The notes under the pieces: generated by a model
The model's database searches: none
What the model was told of the DNA's origin: nothing
What the model saw: the letters and a program-made list of their open reading frames with translations, nothing else
DNA from: Bacteroidaceae bacterium
GTDB lineage: Bacteria; Bacteroidota; Bacteroidia; Bacteroidales; Bacteroidaceae
Direction of reading: 5' to 3'
DNA: 64,000 bases
Assembly (NCBI GenBank): GCA_024398475.1
Contig: JAKSJB010000001.1
Span: 1 to 64,000 of the forward strand
In this document: piece by piece, positions 10,819-19,857 of the stretch
Position numbering within the stretch: the stretch's first letter is position 1
How the letters are laid out: every line of letters starts with the position of its first letter
Position numbers and translations under genes: made by a program

Positions 10819-11460
10819 ATGATTATTGAACAACCAAGCAAGTGGTTACGGTGGCTATATCCAAGTGCCATTTGGAGAATGAATCCTCAGGAAAAGGCCG
10901 TCTATCTCACATTTGATGACGGTCCTATCCCTGAGGCTACTCCAATCATTCTGGACATTCTTGACCGCTATGGAGTAAAGGCTACTTTTTTCATGGTGGG
11001 CGATAATGTCAGAAAATATCCTCATCTGATGCAGGAGATTGAAGAACGTGGCCATCGCTTGGGAAATCATACATTTAATCATGTTGGAGGTTTCCAATGC
11101 CGAAGCAAGGAATTCCTACGCAATACATATAAGGCGGACCAGTTGATTCATTCCCAACTTTTCCGTCCTCCGCGTGGATGGATGAGGTGGGCTCAGTATA
11201 TGAGACTGCGTAAGAAATTCACCATAATAATGTGGGATGTCGTTACACGTGACTACAGCCGATTGCTTACTGCAGACGATGTAGTTCAAAACGTAAAGGA
11301 TTACACCCGTAATGGTAGCATTATTACATTCCATGATTCGCTGAAGAGTATCGAGAAACTGATTACTGCATTACCCGAATCCATAGAGTGGCTGCAACAA
11401 CAAGGATATGAATTCAAACTCTTCGATGCCAACCAAAAGCGTTCAAGGCATCTTAAATAG
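10819..11460 (+). CDS. Polysaccharide deacetylase family protein (NodB/CE4)
   Basis: A small (213 residues) NodB-homology enzyme expected to remove N- or O-acetyl groups from a polysaccharide or peptidoglycan-like substrate. The CE4 motifs are in order: TFDDGP at residues 31-36 with the catalytic and metal Asp pair, GNHTFNH with metal-binding His84 and His88, RPPRG, WDVVTRDY and IITFHDS. No signal peptide is evident; the N-terminus is amphipathic (WLRWLYPSAIW) and may associate with the membrane. The start lies two bases after the upstream stop, and the 3' end overlaps the beginning of queG. Confidence 0.9.
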   Translation: MIIEQPSKWLRWLYPSAIWRMNPQEKAVYLTFDDGPIPEATPIILDILDRYGVKATFFMVGDNVRKYPHLMQEIEERGHRLGNHTFNHVGGFQCRSKEFLRNTYKADQLIHSQLFRPPRGWMRWAQYMRLRKKFTIIMWDVVTRDYSRLLTADDVVQNVKDYTRNGSIITFHDSLKSIEKLITALPESIEWLQQQGYEFKLFDANQKRSRHLK

Positions 11461-12505
11461 ACTGAAAGCCGAAGCCATGCGCCTCGGCTTTTCTGCATGT
11501 GGTGTAGCACGTGCTGAAATGATCGGTACTGACAACGCTGAAGCATTCCGTCGCTGGATAAGCGAAGGAAAGAATGCAGGTATGGATTATATGTGCAATT
11601 ATGAAACTCTCAGGATGGATCCTTGTGTACTTTTGCCTGGTGCCCGTTCTGTAATATCCGTTGCCCTTAATTACTATCCCAAGCAGTTTATTGATGCATC
11701 GCAGCCACAGTTCGCATTCTATGCCTATGGTAAGGATTATCACGATGTAATGCGTGAAAGGCTGAATATGCTCGCTGAATGGCTGAAAAATGATGTGGAT
11801 TCCAACAACACCAATGGTAATACCGATTATGACATACCGACATATGAAAGTCCAATGTTTCGTGTGTGTGTAGATACTGCGCCGGTACTTGAACGTTATT
11901 GGGCTCAACAATCTGGAATTGGTTGGATTGGACGTAACCATTCGTTGATAATACCTCATGCAGGTAGTTATTTCTTCTTGGGAGAAATCATCACATCTGT
12001 GGAGTTTGATTACTATGATACACCTATTCCTTCGCAATGTGGCAATTGTCATAGGTGTCTTGATGTATGTCCTGCTAAAGCATTGGGAGAAACATTCGAT
12101 GCCCGCCGTTGTCTGTCTTATCTTACAATAGAACATCGTGGTGATTTCACAGATGAAATGCTGCAGATTCTATCATCGTCGTTGTCGCGGTCATGCTCAA
12201 CTACTGATTCATGTGAATCTCCTAAGTCACAATTATGCTCAGTTACTAATTCATGCGAATCTCTTAAGTCACAATTATGCTATATATATGGATGTGACCG
12301 TTGTCAGCATGTATGTCCTCACAATCGTTTTGCCACACCTACTGAGATTGCAGAATTCATGCCATCTGATTCGTTGCTTTCCATGCGTTATGCAGATTGG
12401 AAGTCACTTACGCGAAGTCAATATCAGGAACTTTTTAGAGGTAGTGCCGTAAAGCGTGTAAAATACGAAGGTCTTATGCGTAACATAAATGAACTCCTGA
12501 AGTAA
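11426..12505 (+). CDS. queG: Epoxyqueuosine reductase QueG
   Basis: A cobalamin- and iron-sulfur-dependent enzyme that reduces epoxyqueuosine to queuosine in tRNA wobble position 34. Seen: LGFSACGVARAE at the N-terminus, the first [4Fe-4S] motif CGNCHRCLDVCP near residues 205-216, RRCLSYLTIEHRG, and the second motif CDRCQHVCPHN near 290-298. Between these lies an insertion of about 30 residues made of two 14-residue repeats (CSTTDSCESPKSQL and CSVTNSCESLKSQL) that adds several cysteines next to the second cluster. An ATG at 11408 is possible, but 11426 fits the family N-terminus better; both overlap the deacetylase gene. Confidence 0.92.
   Translation: MPTKSVQGILNRLKAEAMRLGFSACGVARAEMIGTDNAEAFRRWISEGKNAGMDYMCNYETLRMDPCVLLPGARSVISVALNYYPKQFIDASQPQFAFYAYGKDYHDVMRERLNMLAEWLKNDVDSNNTNGNTDYDIPTYESPMFRVCVDTAPVLERYWAQQSGIGWIGRNHSLIIPHAGSYFFLGEIITSVEFDYYDTPIPSQCGNCHRCLDVCPAKALGETFDARRCLSYLTIEHRGDFTDEMLQILSSSLSRSCSTTDSCESPKSQLCSVTNSCESLKSQLCYIYGCDRCQHVCPHNRFATPTEIAEFMPSDSLLSMRYADWKSLTRSQYQELFRGSAVKRVKYEGLMRNINELLK
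12193..12276 (+). repeat. Two 42-nt tandem repeats inside queG
   Basis: Units 12193-12234 and 12235-12276 differ at 5 of 42 positions, and all five differences are transitions. The period is a multiple of three, so the queG frame is kept and each unit encodes 14 residues. A partial third start (ATGC) follows. Confidence 0.92.
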
Positions 12506-12539
12506 AAAGGTCTTTGTTTCCACTATGTCAAAATAAAAA

Positions 12540-12574
12540 AGAAGTCCCACCATGATGGCAGGACTTCTCTTTTT
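12540..12574. terminator. Bidirectional terminator between queG and the SusD remnant
   Basis: AGAAGTCC (12540-12547) pairs with GGACTTCT (12561-12568). A T-rich tail follows on the plus strand and a run of A precedes it, giving T on the minus strand. It lies between two convergent genes. Confidence 0.75.
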
Positions 12575-12601
12575 GTATGTATTCCTGTTTAGGAATCAGT
12601 T

Positions 12602-12940
12602 TTAACGATAAGCAGGGTTTTGATATGCTGCCTTCTCCTCCTTTGTCATCTCAAGACCATCAAGCTGACCCTGTGGAATTGAACGAAGGTACATATCTTT
12701 GGTAATGTTACGCTTGTTCAAGGCATTGGTATGTTCTGCGAATGTCATACCACCGATATGGTATTCTCCTGCAAGATCATTCCAAGTCTGAGTACGAGTG
12801 AGTTCATACCAACGATGACCTTCACCGAAGTATTCACGGCTGCGCTCTTCCAAGATATATTCTACAGTAATGTTCTGACAGTACAGATGATGAAGAGATG
12901 GCATGTCGGCACGTAATAGACTAATGACAGATTTTGGATA
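12602..12940 (-). pseudogene. C-terminal remnant of a RagB/SusD outer-membrane nutrient-binding protein
   Basis: About 100 residues match the end of SusD-family proteins: ITVEYILEERSREYFGEGHR, then WYELTRTQTWNDLAGEY, EHTNALNKRNITKDMYLRSI and PQGQLDGLEMTKEEKAAYQN. Intact SusD proteins are about 500-650 residues with a lipoprotein signal, and no SusC partner is nearby. The frame stays open upstream to near the deoC stop (LLRADMPSLHHLY also looks SusD-like) and is then cut off. This is read as the relic of a polysaccharide utilisation locus. The ATG at 12902-12904 would give a 100-residue peptide of doubtful function. Confidence 0.85.
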
Positions 12941-12951
12941 ATAGTCTTTGC

Positions 12952-13887
12952 TTAAAAGAATTTTACGTCCTTACCGACTATGTCGCTGAGGAGTAGGTTG
13001 GCAAGGCTACTTGTGCCGAGTCGGAACATGCGGTTATTTAACCACTTATCTCCAAGTACTTCCTTCACGATTGTGTAATAGGTAAGAGCATCATCAATTG
13101 TTTTCATTCCACCTGCAGGCTTGAAACCTATCTGAATACCTGTCTGTTCATAGTATTCCTTGATTGCCTGACACATGACGTAGGCAGCGGCAGGAGTAGC
13201 GGCAGGAGTCAGTTTTCCCGTGGAAGTCTTGATGTAGTCTGCTCCTGCATACATGGCAAGAATGCTTGCACGCTTAATGTTTGCTGCTGATTTCAGACAT
13301 CCGGTTTCGAGTATTACTTTAAGTTTACGTTCTCCGCATACGTCTTTGATTTCACTTATTTCATCTGCTACGGATTCATAGTCGCCAGCAAGAAATTTCC
13401 CGACAGACTGAACAATGTCAATTTCCGTAGCACCTTCATGCAGCGCCATTGCTGTTTCGGCAATCTTTACCTCGATGAAAGATTGTGATGATGGAAAACA
13501 TGCCGATACACATGCAATGCCTACATCTTCATTTTCGAGAGTGTCGTGGCATATCTGTGCAAAACAAGGATAGACGCATACCGTAGCCACGTTGCCGAGT
13601 TCAGGATATTCGTCATCGAATTTGTTTACCTTTTCCACCATCTGCATCACACTGTCCTCAGAGTCTGTAGTCTTCAGAGAGGTAAGTTCTACACAGTTGA
13701 GTAGTAATTTCTTTACGTCCGGTGTATTGTTTTCCTCTCTATGCTTTAATACTGCATCAACCTCATGCTGGATTTTTTCATCGCTGAGATCAAGATTATA
13801 CAATTCAAATGCCTGCTGAATCTTACTTTCAGTTGTGTCTGCGTGATGGTGGTGCCCACATCCGCAATGTTCATGATTGTGTTCCAT
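12952..13887 (-). CDS. deoC: Deoxyribose-phosphate aldolase
   Basis: A class I aldolase that splits 2-deoxyribose 5-phosphate into glyceraldehyde 3-phosphate and acetaldehyde in deoxynucleoside breakdown. Seen: VCVYPCFAQ, the Schiff-base lysine in YIKTSTGKL (about Lys220), and GFKPAGGMKT. At 311 residues it is longer than the E. coli enzyme because of an N-terminal extension that begins with a His/Cys-rich stretch (HEHCGCGHHHH), a possible metal-binding tail. It starts 15 bases after the dtd stop, so it should share the uvrC-dtd transcript. Confidence 0.95.
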   Translation of the reverse strand: MEHNHEHCGCGHHHHADTTESKIQQAFELYNLDLSDEKIQHEVDAVLKHREENNTPDVKKLLLNCVELTSLKTTDSEDSVMQMVEKVNKFDDEYPELGNVATVCVYPCFAQICHDTLENEDVGIACVSACFPSSQSFIEVKIAETAMALHEGATEIDIVQSVGKFLAGDYESVADEISEIKDVCGERKLKVILETGCLKSAANIKRASILAMYAGADYIKTSTGKLTPAATPAAAYVMCQAIKEYYEQTGIQIGFKPAGGMKTIDDALTYYTIVKEVLGDKWLNNRMFRLGTSSLANLLLSDIVGKDVKFF

Positions 13888-13902
13888 ATTATATACTGTT
13901 TG

Positions 13903-14355
13903 TTATTCTTTATTCTTGGTATCCATGCATATAGTGACTGGCCCATCGTTTATTAATGCCACTTTCATGTCGGCACCGAATTCACCCGTCAGTACTTCTT
14001 TGCCAAGGTCGGCTGACAGTTGTCGGCAGAATGATTCATAGAGAGGTATAGTTACATCGTGACTTCCTGCTCTAAGATAACTTGGACGATTACCTTTTTT
14101 GTAGGATGCCCAAAGAGTGAACTGGCTGACAACGAGGATATCACCACCCGTATCGAGAATGGAACGGTTCATCACTCCTTCCTCGTCATTCATCACACGC
14201 AGGTTTACTATTTTCTTACTTAACCATTCAATATCCTCAATTGTGTCAGCATTTTCGCATCCCAATAAAATAAGGTATCCATGGTCTATTTCCGACTTGA
14301 TTTTACCGTCAATAGTAACTGAAGCCTTACTTACTCTCTGTATAACAGCACGCAT
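13903..14355 (-). CDS. dtd: D-aminoacyl-tRNA deacylase
   Basis: A 150-residue cytoplasmic enzyme that hydrolyses D-amino acids wrongly attached to tRNA. Seen: the N-terminus MRAVIQRVSKASVTIDG, the SQFTLWA motif, RPSYLRA, and the C-terminal Gly-cisPro motif NDGPVTI. The length is typical. It lies 28 bases downstream of uvrC on the same strand, an arrangement also seen in other Bacteroidales to my knowledge. Confidence 0.96.
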   Translation of the reverse strand: MRAVIQRVSKASVTIDGKIKSEIDHGYLILLGCENADTIEDIEWLSKKIVNLRVMNDEEGVMNRSILDTGGDILVVSQFTLWASYKKGNRPSYLRAGSHDVTIPLYESFCRQLSADLGKEVLTGEFGADMKVALINDGPVTICMDTKNKE

Positions 14356-14383
14356 ATTTTATCTATCTTTCTATTTATGGGAT

Positions 14384-16216
14384 TTACTTATTCTTCCCTT
14401 TAATTCCGTTAATAATAATCTCTGCCTTCTTTTTTCCGATTATTTCTGCCAAGTCATCAACTGACGCCTCCTTGATTCGTTTTACGCTCTTGAAGTGTTT
14501 CAATAATACTGTTTTTGTAGCCTCTCCTATTCCCTTTATGTTGTCCAGTTCACTGGCAGTCTGATGTTTGCTTCGTCTGTCACGATGAAATGTAATGGCA
14601 AAGCGGTGTACTTCATCCTGAATGCGTGTCAGAAAATGAAAAAGCGGACTTGTACTTTCAATACCAACAGTCACTATATTGCCATTCTGGAAGGCTAACA
14701 GTTCGGAGGTACGGTGCTTTCCGTCCTTTGCCAATCCGGCAATCGGAATATGTAGGTTCAGTTCATCTTCTATCACATGCCTTATTACCTCCATCTGTCC
14801 TTTTCCACCGTCGGCAATGATGAGGGAAGGTAAAGTTTGTGTATCAGTCTCCTCCTCAATCATCCTCCCGTATCTGCGTCTCACAACCTCTGCCATTGAA
14901 GCATAGTCATCAGGACCGACCACAGTTTTAATGTTATACTTACGGTAGTCCTTCTTTGAAGGTTTTGCCTGTCGGAACACAACGCATGCTGCAACGGCAT
15001 CGGAACCCTGGATGTTCGAATTGTCGAAACATTCAATATGCATAGGTAGTGCAGGTAATTGCAGTTTGTTTTGAAGTTCTCTCATCAGATTGGTACTGCG
15101 TTGTTCCGGATTCAGCCGTTCAGCCTGTTTTGCCTTGTCGAACTTATATTGTCTTACGTTTGCCAGCGAAAGGTCGAGCAGATGTTTCTTGTCGCCTCTC
15201 TGTGGAATAGTCACAGTTATGCCGGATAATTCTATCTCAATAGGAAAAGGTATTACTATTTCCTTCGCCTTACTTTTGAATCTGTCCCGCATCTCCACTA
15301 TACCAAGTGCCAGCATGTCTTCAGCCGATTCTTCAGTCCTTTTTGCGTATTCAAATGTAAATGCCTGATTGATGCACCCTTTGGTCACATGAAGGTAATT
15401 GATGAATGCTGACTTTTCATCGTCAGCAATGGAAAACACGTCAATGTCCTGCTGATAATCGGCAATCACCTCACTTTTTTCACAGAATTCTAAAGCAAGC
15501 AGATATTTCTTCTTCACTATGTCGGCCTCCTCAAACTTCATCTCGTCCGCAAGACTTTGCATTTTTGCCATCAGTTTCTGACATACTATACGGGTATTAC
15601 CGCTCAGAATCTCCTTCACTTCAGCCACGTCTTTAAGGTAATCATCCCTACTTTGCATCCCTACACAAGGAGCCTTACAGTTCTTGATGTGGTATTCAAG
15701 ACAAGTCCTGAATTTCCCCTCCAGGATCATATCCTCTGTCATGGTGTGCCGGCATCGTCGCAATGGATATATACGTCCGATGAGTTCCAACATATTGTTT
15801 AGAGTAGCCGCATGACTGAATGGACCATAGTAAGTACCCACGCCAGGGATAATCTTTCGTGTTTTGAATACTCGTGGAAAAGGTTCATTTGTGACACATA
15901 CCGAAGGATAGGTTTTGTCGTCCTTCAGCAAGATATTATATCTAGGCTTGTATTTTTTAATCAGGTTGTTTTCCAACAGAAGTGCATCTTCGTCAGTTGG
16001 GACGACTACATATTGGATGTCTTCAATCTTACTTACTAGAATCTGAGTTTTTCTTGAAGTTTGAGTCTTGAGAAAATATGAACTGACACGTCGTTTTAGG
16101 TTTTTTGCCTTGCCCACATATATAATAGTAGCGTCCTTGTCGAAATATTGGTAACAACCAGGACTTTCCGGTAGGTTCAGAACAATATTTTTCAGTCGGT
16201 CGAGACGTGTATCCAT
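14384..16216 (-). CDS. uvrC: Excinuclease ABC subunit C
   Basis: The nuclease subunit of nucleotide excision repair. It makes both incisions around a lesion marked by UvrA/UvrB. Domains in order: an N-terminal GIY-YIG nuclease (SPGCYQYF, IIYVGKAKNLKRR), a UVR/UvrB-binding segment near residue 200, the RNase H-like C-terminal nuclease (IECFDNSNIQGSDAVAACVV, IIADGGKGQ), and a terminal helix-hairpin-helix (IKGIGEATKTVLLKHF). The length of 610 is normal. Confidence 0.98.
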   Translation of the reverse strand: MDTRLDRLKNIVLNLPESPGCYQYFDKDATIIYVGKAKNLKRRVSSYFLKTQTSRKTQILVSKIEDIQYVVVPTDEDALLLENNLIKKYKPRYNILLKDDKTYPSVCVTNEPFPRVFKTRKIIPGVGTYYGPFSHAATLNNMLELIGRIYPLRRCRHTMTEDMILEGKFRTCLEYHIKNCKAPCVGMQSRDDYLKDVAEVKEILSGNTRIVCQKLMAKMQSLADEMKFEEADIVKKKYLLALEFCEKSEVIADYQQDIDVFSIADDEKSAFINYLHVTKGCINQAFTFEYAKRTEESAEDMLALGIVEMRDRFKSKAKEIVIPFPIEIELSGITVTIPQRGDKKHLLDLSLANVRQYKFDKAKQAERLNPEQRSTNLMRELQNKLQLPALPMHIECFDNSNIQGSDAVAACVVFRQAKPSKKDYRKYNIKTVVGPDDYASMAEVVRRRYGRMIEEETDTQTLPSLIIADGGKGQMEVIRHVIEDELNLHIPIAGLAKDGKHRTSELLAFQNGNIVTVGIESTSPLFHFLTRIQDEVHRFAITFHRDRRSKHQTASELDNIKGIGEATKTVLLKHFKSVKRIKEASVDDLAEIIGKKKAEIIINGIKGKNK

Positions 16217-16274
16217 TTAGTTTTCTCGTATATTTGAACAATGATTTTTTGCGATGAAATGGGTTTTGGAATAA

Positions 16275-17711
16275 TTAAAAAGGGAAGAATTTTGTAAGCC
16301 AAAAGAATGCAAGTACGAATCCCAAAACACCGATGATTAAGGCCGTCTTTGCCATATCTCGGGTCTTGACCATACCCGTTGACGCCGCAATGGAATTAGG
16401 AGGAGTGGAAACAGGTAGAACCATCGCAAGTGAAGCACACACGGAAACGAATATATTCAGAGCCTTAGTACCGCCCATATCATTAAAATCATTTGCCAAA
16501 TCCGATGCCATCAGTCCTTGAGAGAATGCAATCGTGATTGGGATAAGTAGTGCAGCAGTTGCAGAGTTACTGATGAAGTTGCTCATGAAACAACAGATAA
16601 ATCCAGCTACTATGAATATGCATATAATGTTCATGGATGAGAAATCAATGGCTTTGATAAGGAGTTCTGCAAGTCCTGTGCTGTCAAGGGCTGTACCTAA
16701 AGCCAAACCGCCGGCGACCAACCACAATATGCTCCAGTTTACTTTCTTTATGTCGTTTTCATCGAAAATTCCTGTACAAGAAAAGATTACTAACGGAACG
16801 AGGGCAACAATATTTGCATTAAGTCCAGTCAGTTGTTCAGTCATCCAAAGTATAATAGTAACAAACAAAACTGCCCATACAATATGTGTTCTCCAAGTAA
16901 TGTTCCTGTTAGGCTTCTTTATGTCAAGATTTATTTCCTTGGTTTTGAATGGGAAAAGTAACATTAGCACTACCCATGCAATGAGAATCATTATTATTAC
17001 GAACGGAATCATACGAAATGTCCAGTCGCTAAAGGATACGGCAGCATTGCAATTGTCAAGGGCACCCTTCACGGTTGCATTCGGAGGAGTACCAATAGGT
17101 GTACCGATTCCGCCTAGGTCCGAAGCCAACGGAATAGCCAAAACGAGGGCAGTCCTTCCTTTTTCTTCTTTTGGTAGATGAGCCAATATAGGTGAAAGAA
17201 AAGTGAGGAACATGGCAGCAGTAGCCGTATTGCTCATAAACATGGAGAAGGTAGAAATAATTACTAGGAAACCAAGCAGCACAAACTGCGGCTTGTTTCC
17301 GAAACGGCCCAGTACTTTCCGTGCGATGACATTGTCGATACCGTATTTATCACACACTATGGCAAGGACAAAGCCACCAAGGAACAACATGATTACGGGG
17401 TCAGCCATCGTTCCCAGTATATTCCTGTAGGAAACAAAGAGGCTTTCATCTCCCGTCGTTGCCATGAATGAGACACTATGGTCAGAGATGGTCAACAACG
17501 ACAGTAAGATTATGATAAGGGAAGTTACCCAGTCAGGTATGACTTCAGTAATCCACATAAGCGCAGCAAATACAAATATGCAAATAGTTCGTTGCTGTGT
17601 TACCGTCAGTCCGTCAATACCGAAACTATCAGGTGGTATAATACCTAATACTGCCACTATGACGATAATAAGCGGCAACATTACATAATACCTTATATTT
17701 TTAATACCCAT
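16275..17711 (-). CDS. DASS/SLC13-family sodium:anion symporter
   Basis: A membrane transporter of the divalent anion:sodium symporter family with about 11-12 hydrophobic segments. It likely imports dicarboxylates such as succinate, malate or citrate, or sulfate or phosphate. Family motifs: SNTATAAMFLTFLSPI and GTPIGTPPNATVKG in the first half and SNFISNSATAALLIPI and STPPNSIAASTGMVK in the second half, the two SNT-like repeats that bind Na+ and substrate. It sits between mnmG and uvrC on the same strand with gaps of about 60-70 bases, so cotranscription is possible. The substrate cannot be told from sequence. Confidence 0.92.
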   Translation of the reverse strand: MGIKNIRYYVMLPLIIVIVAVLGIIPPDSFGIDGLTVTQQRTICIFVFAALMWITEVIPDWVTSLIIILLSLLTISDHSVSFMATTGDESLFVSYRNILGTMADPVIMLFLGGFVLAIVCDKYGIDNVIARKVLGRFGNKPQFVLLGFLVIISTFSMFMSNTATAAMFLTFLSPILAHLPKEEKGRTALVLAIPLASDLGGIGTPIGTPPNATVKGALDNCNAAVSFSDWTFRMIPFVIIMILIAWVVLMLLFPFKTKEINLDIKKPNRNITWRTHIVWAVLFVTIILWMTEQLTGLNANIVALVPLVIFSCTGIFDENDIKKVNWSILWLVAGGLALGTALDSTGLAELLIKAIDFSSMNIICIFIVAGFICCFMSNFISNSATAALLIPITIAFSQGLMASDLANDFNDMGGTKALNIFVSVCASLAMVLPVSTPPNSIAASTGMVKTRDMAKTALIIGVLGFVLAFFWLTKFFPF

Positions 17712-17779
17712 ATCTGTATTTAGTAATTAGCAAATGCAATAATCTCCCTTTATGCATTTGGGAGACAAAAAGAATTATA

Positions 17780-19663
17780 TTATCTTCCCATCAACACCAA
17801 CAATACACTTATATCACATGGAGAAACACCCGGAATGCGACTAGCCTGAGCCAAAGTCTCAGGATTTATGGCAGATAACTTTTGTCTTGCCTCAATCGTA
17901 ATCTGGTCAATCTTTGCATAGTCAAACCTATCCTTGATTCTGATGTTTTCCAATCGTAGCATCTTGTCTGCGGCTTGTTGTTCACGTTCGATGTAACCCT
18001 TGTACTTTATGCGGATTTCAGTTGCCTCGACAATTTCTTCCTGTCGTTCCTGAATCTTTTCAATTTCAGTACGCAGTGCAGCAATATGAGGCATCAGAGC
18101 CTTGATTGTCACCTGTGGACGACCAATGAGATCAGTCAGTTTGCAACCTCTCTCAAGTGGAGTTGTGCCGATTTGTTCAAGAGCGGGATTTATTAATGCC
18201 GCCTTTATTGAAAAACTGTTGGCAAAAGCAATCAAATGGTCGATTTCATCGCGTTTTTTCTTCATGTAGTTATAGCGTTCAACTGAAGCCAGCCCGATAT
18301 TGTATGCCTTTTCTGTCAATCTCATGTCGGCGTCATCCTGGCGTAGCAGCACACGGTATTCCGCTCTTGAAGTAAACATACGGTAAGGTTCGTCCACGCC
18401 TTTTGTTACAAGGTCATCAATCAGCACACCGATGTATGCTTCATTTCTGTTCAGGACCAGCGGCTCCTCACCCCTGCACTTTAAGGCGGCATTTATACCA
18501 GCCATCAGTCCTTGTCCTGCAGCCTCTTCGTAACCCGTAGTTCCATTCACCTGACCTGCGAAGAACAGTCCCTCTACCACTTTGGATTCCAATGAATGTT
18601 TCAGTTGCGTAGGGTCGAAATAGTCATATTCGATAGCATATCCCGGACGGTAAACCTTCATGTTTCTCAAAGCAGGAATTTGTTTCAGCGCCTCAATCTG
18701 TATGTCCATAGGTAAGGACGAAGAAAACCCATTTAGGTACATCTCGTTAGTTGTCTCACCTTCAGGTTCCAGAAACAATAGATGTTCATCCTTGTCAGGA
18801 AACGTATGTAATTTGGTTTCAATACTTGGACAATATCTAGGACCGATAGACTGAATCTGACCATTATAAAGTGGAGAATCAGCCAGACCACTGATAAGAA
18901 TGTCGTGCACCTTCTTGTTGGTCTTGAACATCCAGCAAGGCAACTGTTGCAGTTTTCTTGGTTCGCTCATGAACGAGAACCTATGATACGTGTCATCGCC
19001 ATCCTGCCGTTCGGCCAAGGAAAAATCCACGGTTCTTCTGTCGATTCTTACCGGAGTTCCCGTTTTCATCCTTCCGCTTTTGATACCCAGTCTGTTTATG
19101 GATTCTGTCAGTCCGTCAGCAGCAGGTTCGGCAATACGTCCGCCTGGAATCTGTTTTCTTCCCATGTGCATCAATCCATTCAGGAAAGTACCAGCAGTCA
19201 CAATCACACATCTCGCCTTGAATTCAGCCCCCCATATAGTGTTCAGTATAAGTGATGCCCCATCCTTGTCATCAGGATTTGGTTTCAGTTCGTTTACCTG
19301 ATCCTGCCATATACTTAGGTTGGGGGTGTTTTCAAGAATCTCCCTCCAGGTCCAGATAAACTTTTGGCGGTCACATTGTGCACGCGGACTCCATACGGCT
19401 GGTCCCTTTGACAGGTTCAGCATACGGAATTGAATGGCACATTTGTCAGTCACAATACCCATCATACCGCCCAGTGCATCAATTTCCCTCACGATCTGTC
19501 CCTTAGCAATGCCGCCGACAGCAGGATTGCACGACATCTGTGCAATCTTGTTCATGTCCATTGTGATTAGGCACGTCTTTGCCCCCATTCTGGCAGCAGC
19601 AGAGGCCGCCTCACAGCCCGCATGACCGGCACCGACCACTATAACATCATATTCTTGTATCAT
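17780..19663 (-). CDS. mnmG: tRNA uridine-5-carboxymethylaminomethyl modification enzyme MnmG (GidA)
   Basis: An FAD-binding enzyme that, with MnmE, modifies the wobble uridine of certain tRNAs. Seen: the Rossmann motif VVGAGHAGCEAA at the N-terminus, the GidA signatures MSCNPAVGGIAKGQIVREID and GPAVWSPRAQCDR, YAIEYDYFDP, GQVNGTTGYEEAAGQGLMAG, and the C-terminal helical domain ending IPGVSPCDISVLLVLMG. The length of 627 is typical. A -7 element is seen upstream at 19692-19699. Confidence 0.98.
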   Translation of the reverse strand: MIQEYDVIVVGAGHAGCEAASAAARMGAKTCLITMDMNKIAQMSCNPAVGGIAKGQIVREIDALGGMMGIVTDKCAIQFRMLNLSKGPAVWSPRAQCDRQKFIWTWREILENTPNLSIWQDQVNELKPNPDDKDGASLILNTIWGAEFKARCVIVTAGTFLNGLMHMGRKQIPGGRIAEPAADGLTESINRLGIKSGRMKTGTPVRIDRRTVDFSLAERQDGDDTYHRFSFMSEPRKLQQLPCWMFKTNKKVHDILISGLADSPLYNGQIQSIGPRYCPSIETKLHTFPDKDEHLLFLEPEGETTNEMYLNGFSSSLPMDIQIEALKQIPALRNMKVYRPGYAIEYDYFDPTQLKHSLESKVVEGLFFAGQVNGTTGYEEAAGQGLMAGINAALKCRGEEPLVLNRNEAYIGVLIDDLVTKGVDEPYRMFTSRAEYRVLLRQDDADMRLTEKAYNIGLASVERYNYMKKKRDEIDHLIAFANSFSIKAALINPALEQIGTTPLERGCKLTDLIGRPQVTIKALMPHIAALRTEIEKIQERQEEIVEATEIRIKYKGYIEREQQAADKMLRLENIRIKDRFDYAKIDQITIEARQKLSAINPETLAQASRIPGVSPCDISVLLVLMGR

Positions 19664-19691
19664 TTACGGATTCTAACTTTTCTTTTCGGTG

Positions 19692-19699
19692 CAAAGTTA
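19692..19699 (-). promoter_or_regulatory. Probable -7 element for mnmG
   Basis: The minus strand reads TAACTTTG followed by CACC, fitting TAnnTTTG. It lies about 29 bases upstream of the mnmG start. No clear -33 TTTG is seen. Confidence 0.6.
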
Positions 19700-19796
19700 A
19701 TAATAAATAACGAAACAGAAACCTCAACTGTCGCCAAATCAAAGCCAAAACTCTAAAATAAATCTATAATAGGAAGAATATAATAAAACTTTTTAC

Positions 19797-19804
19797 TAAC
19801 TTTG
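19797..19804 (+). promoter_or_regulatory. Probable -7 element for mdh
   Basis: TAACTTTG followed by CAGCGG fits TAnnTTTG and lies 54 bases before the mdh ATG. The leader is AT-rich, as usual for highly expressed Bacteroidetes genes. No clear -33 TTTG. Confidence 0.65.
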
Positions 19805-19857
19805 CAGCGGATTTTCAACGAAAAACAAGATATTAATCACTTTTAAATAATAGAACT

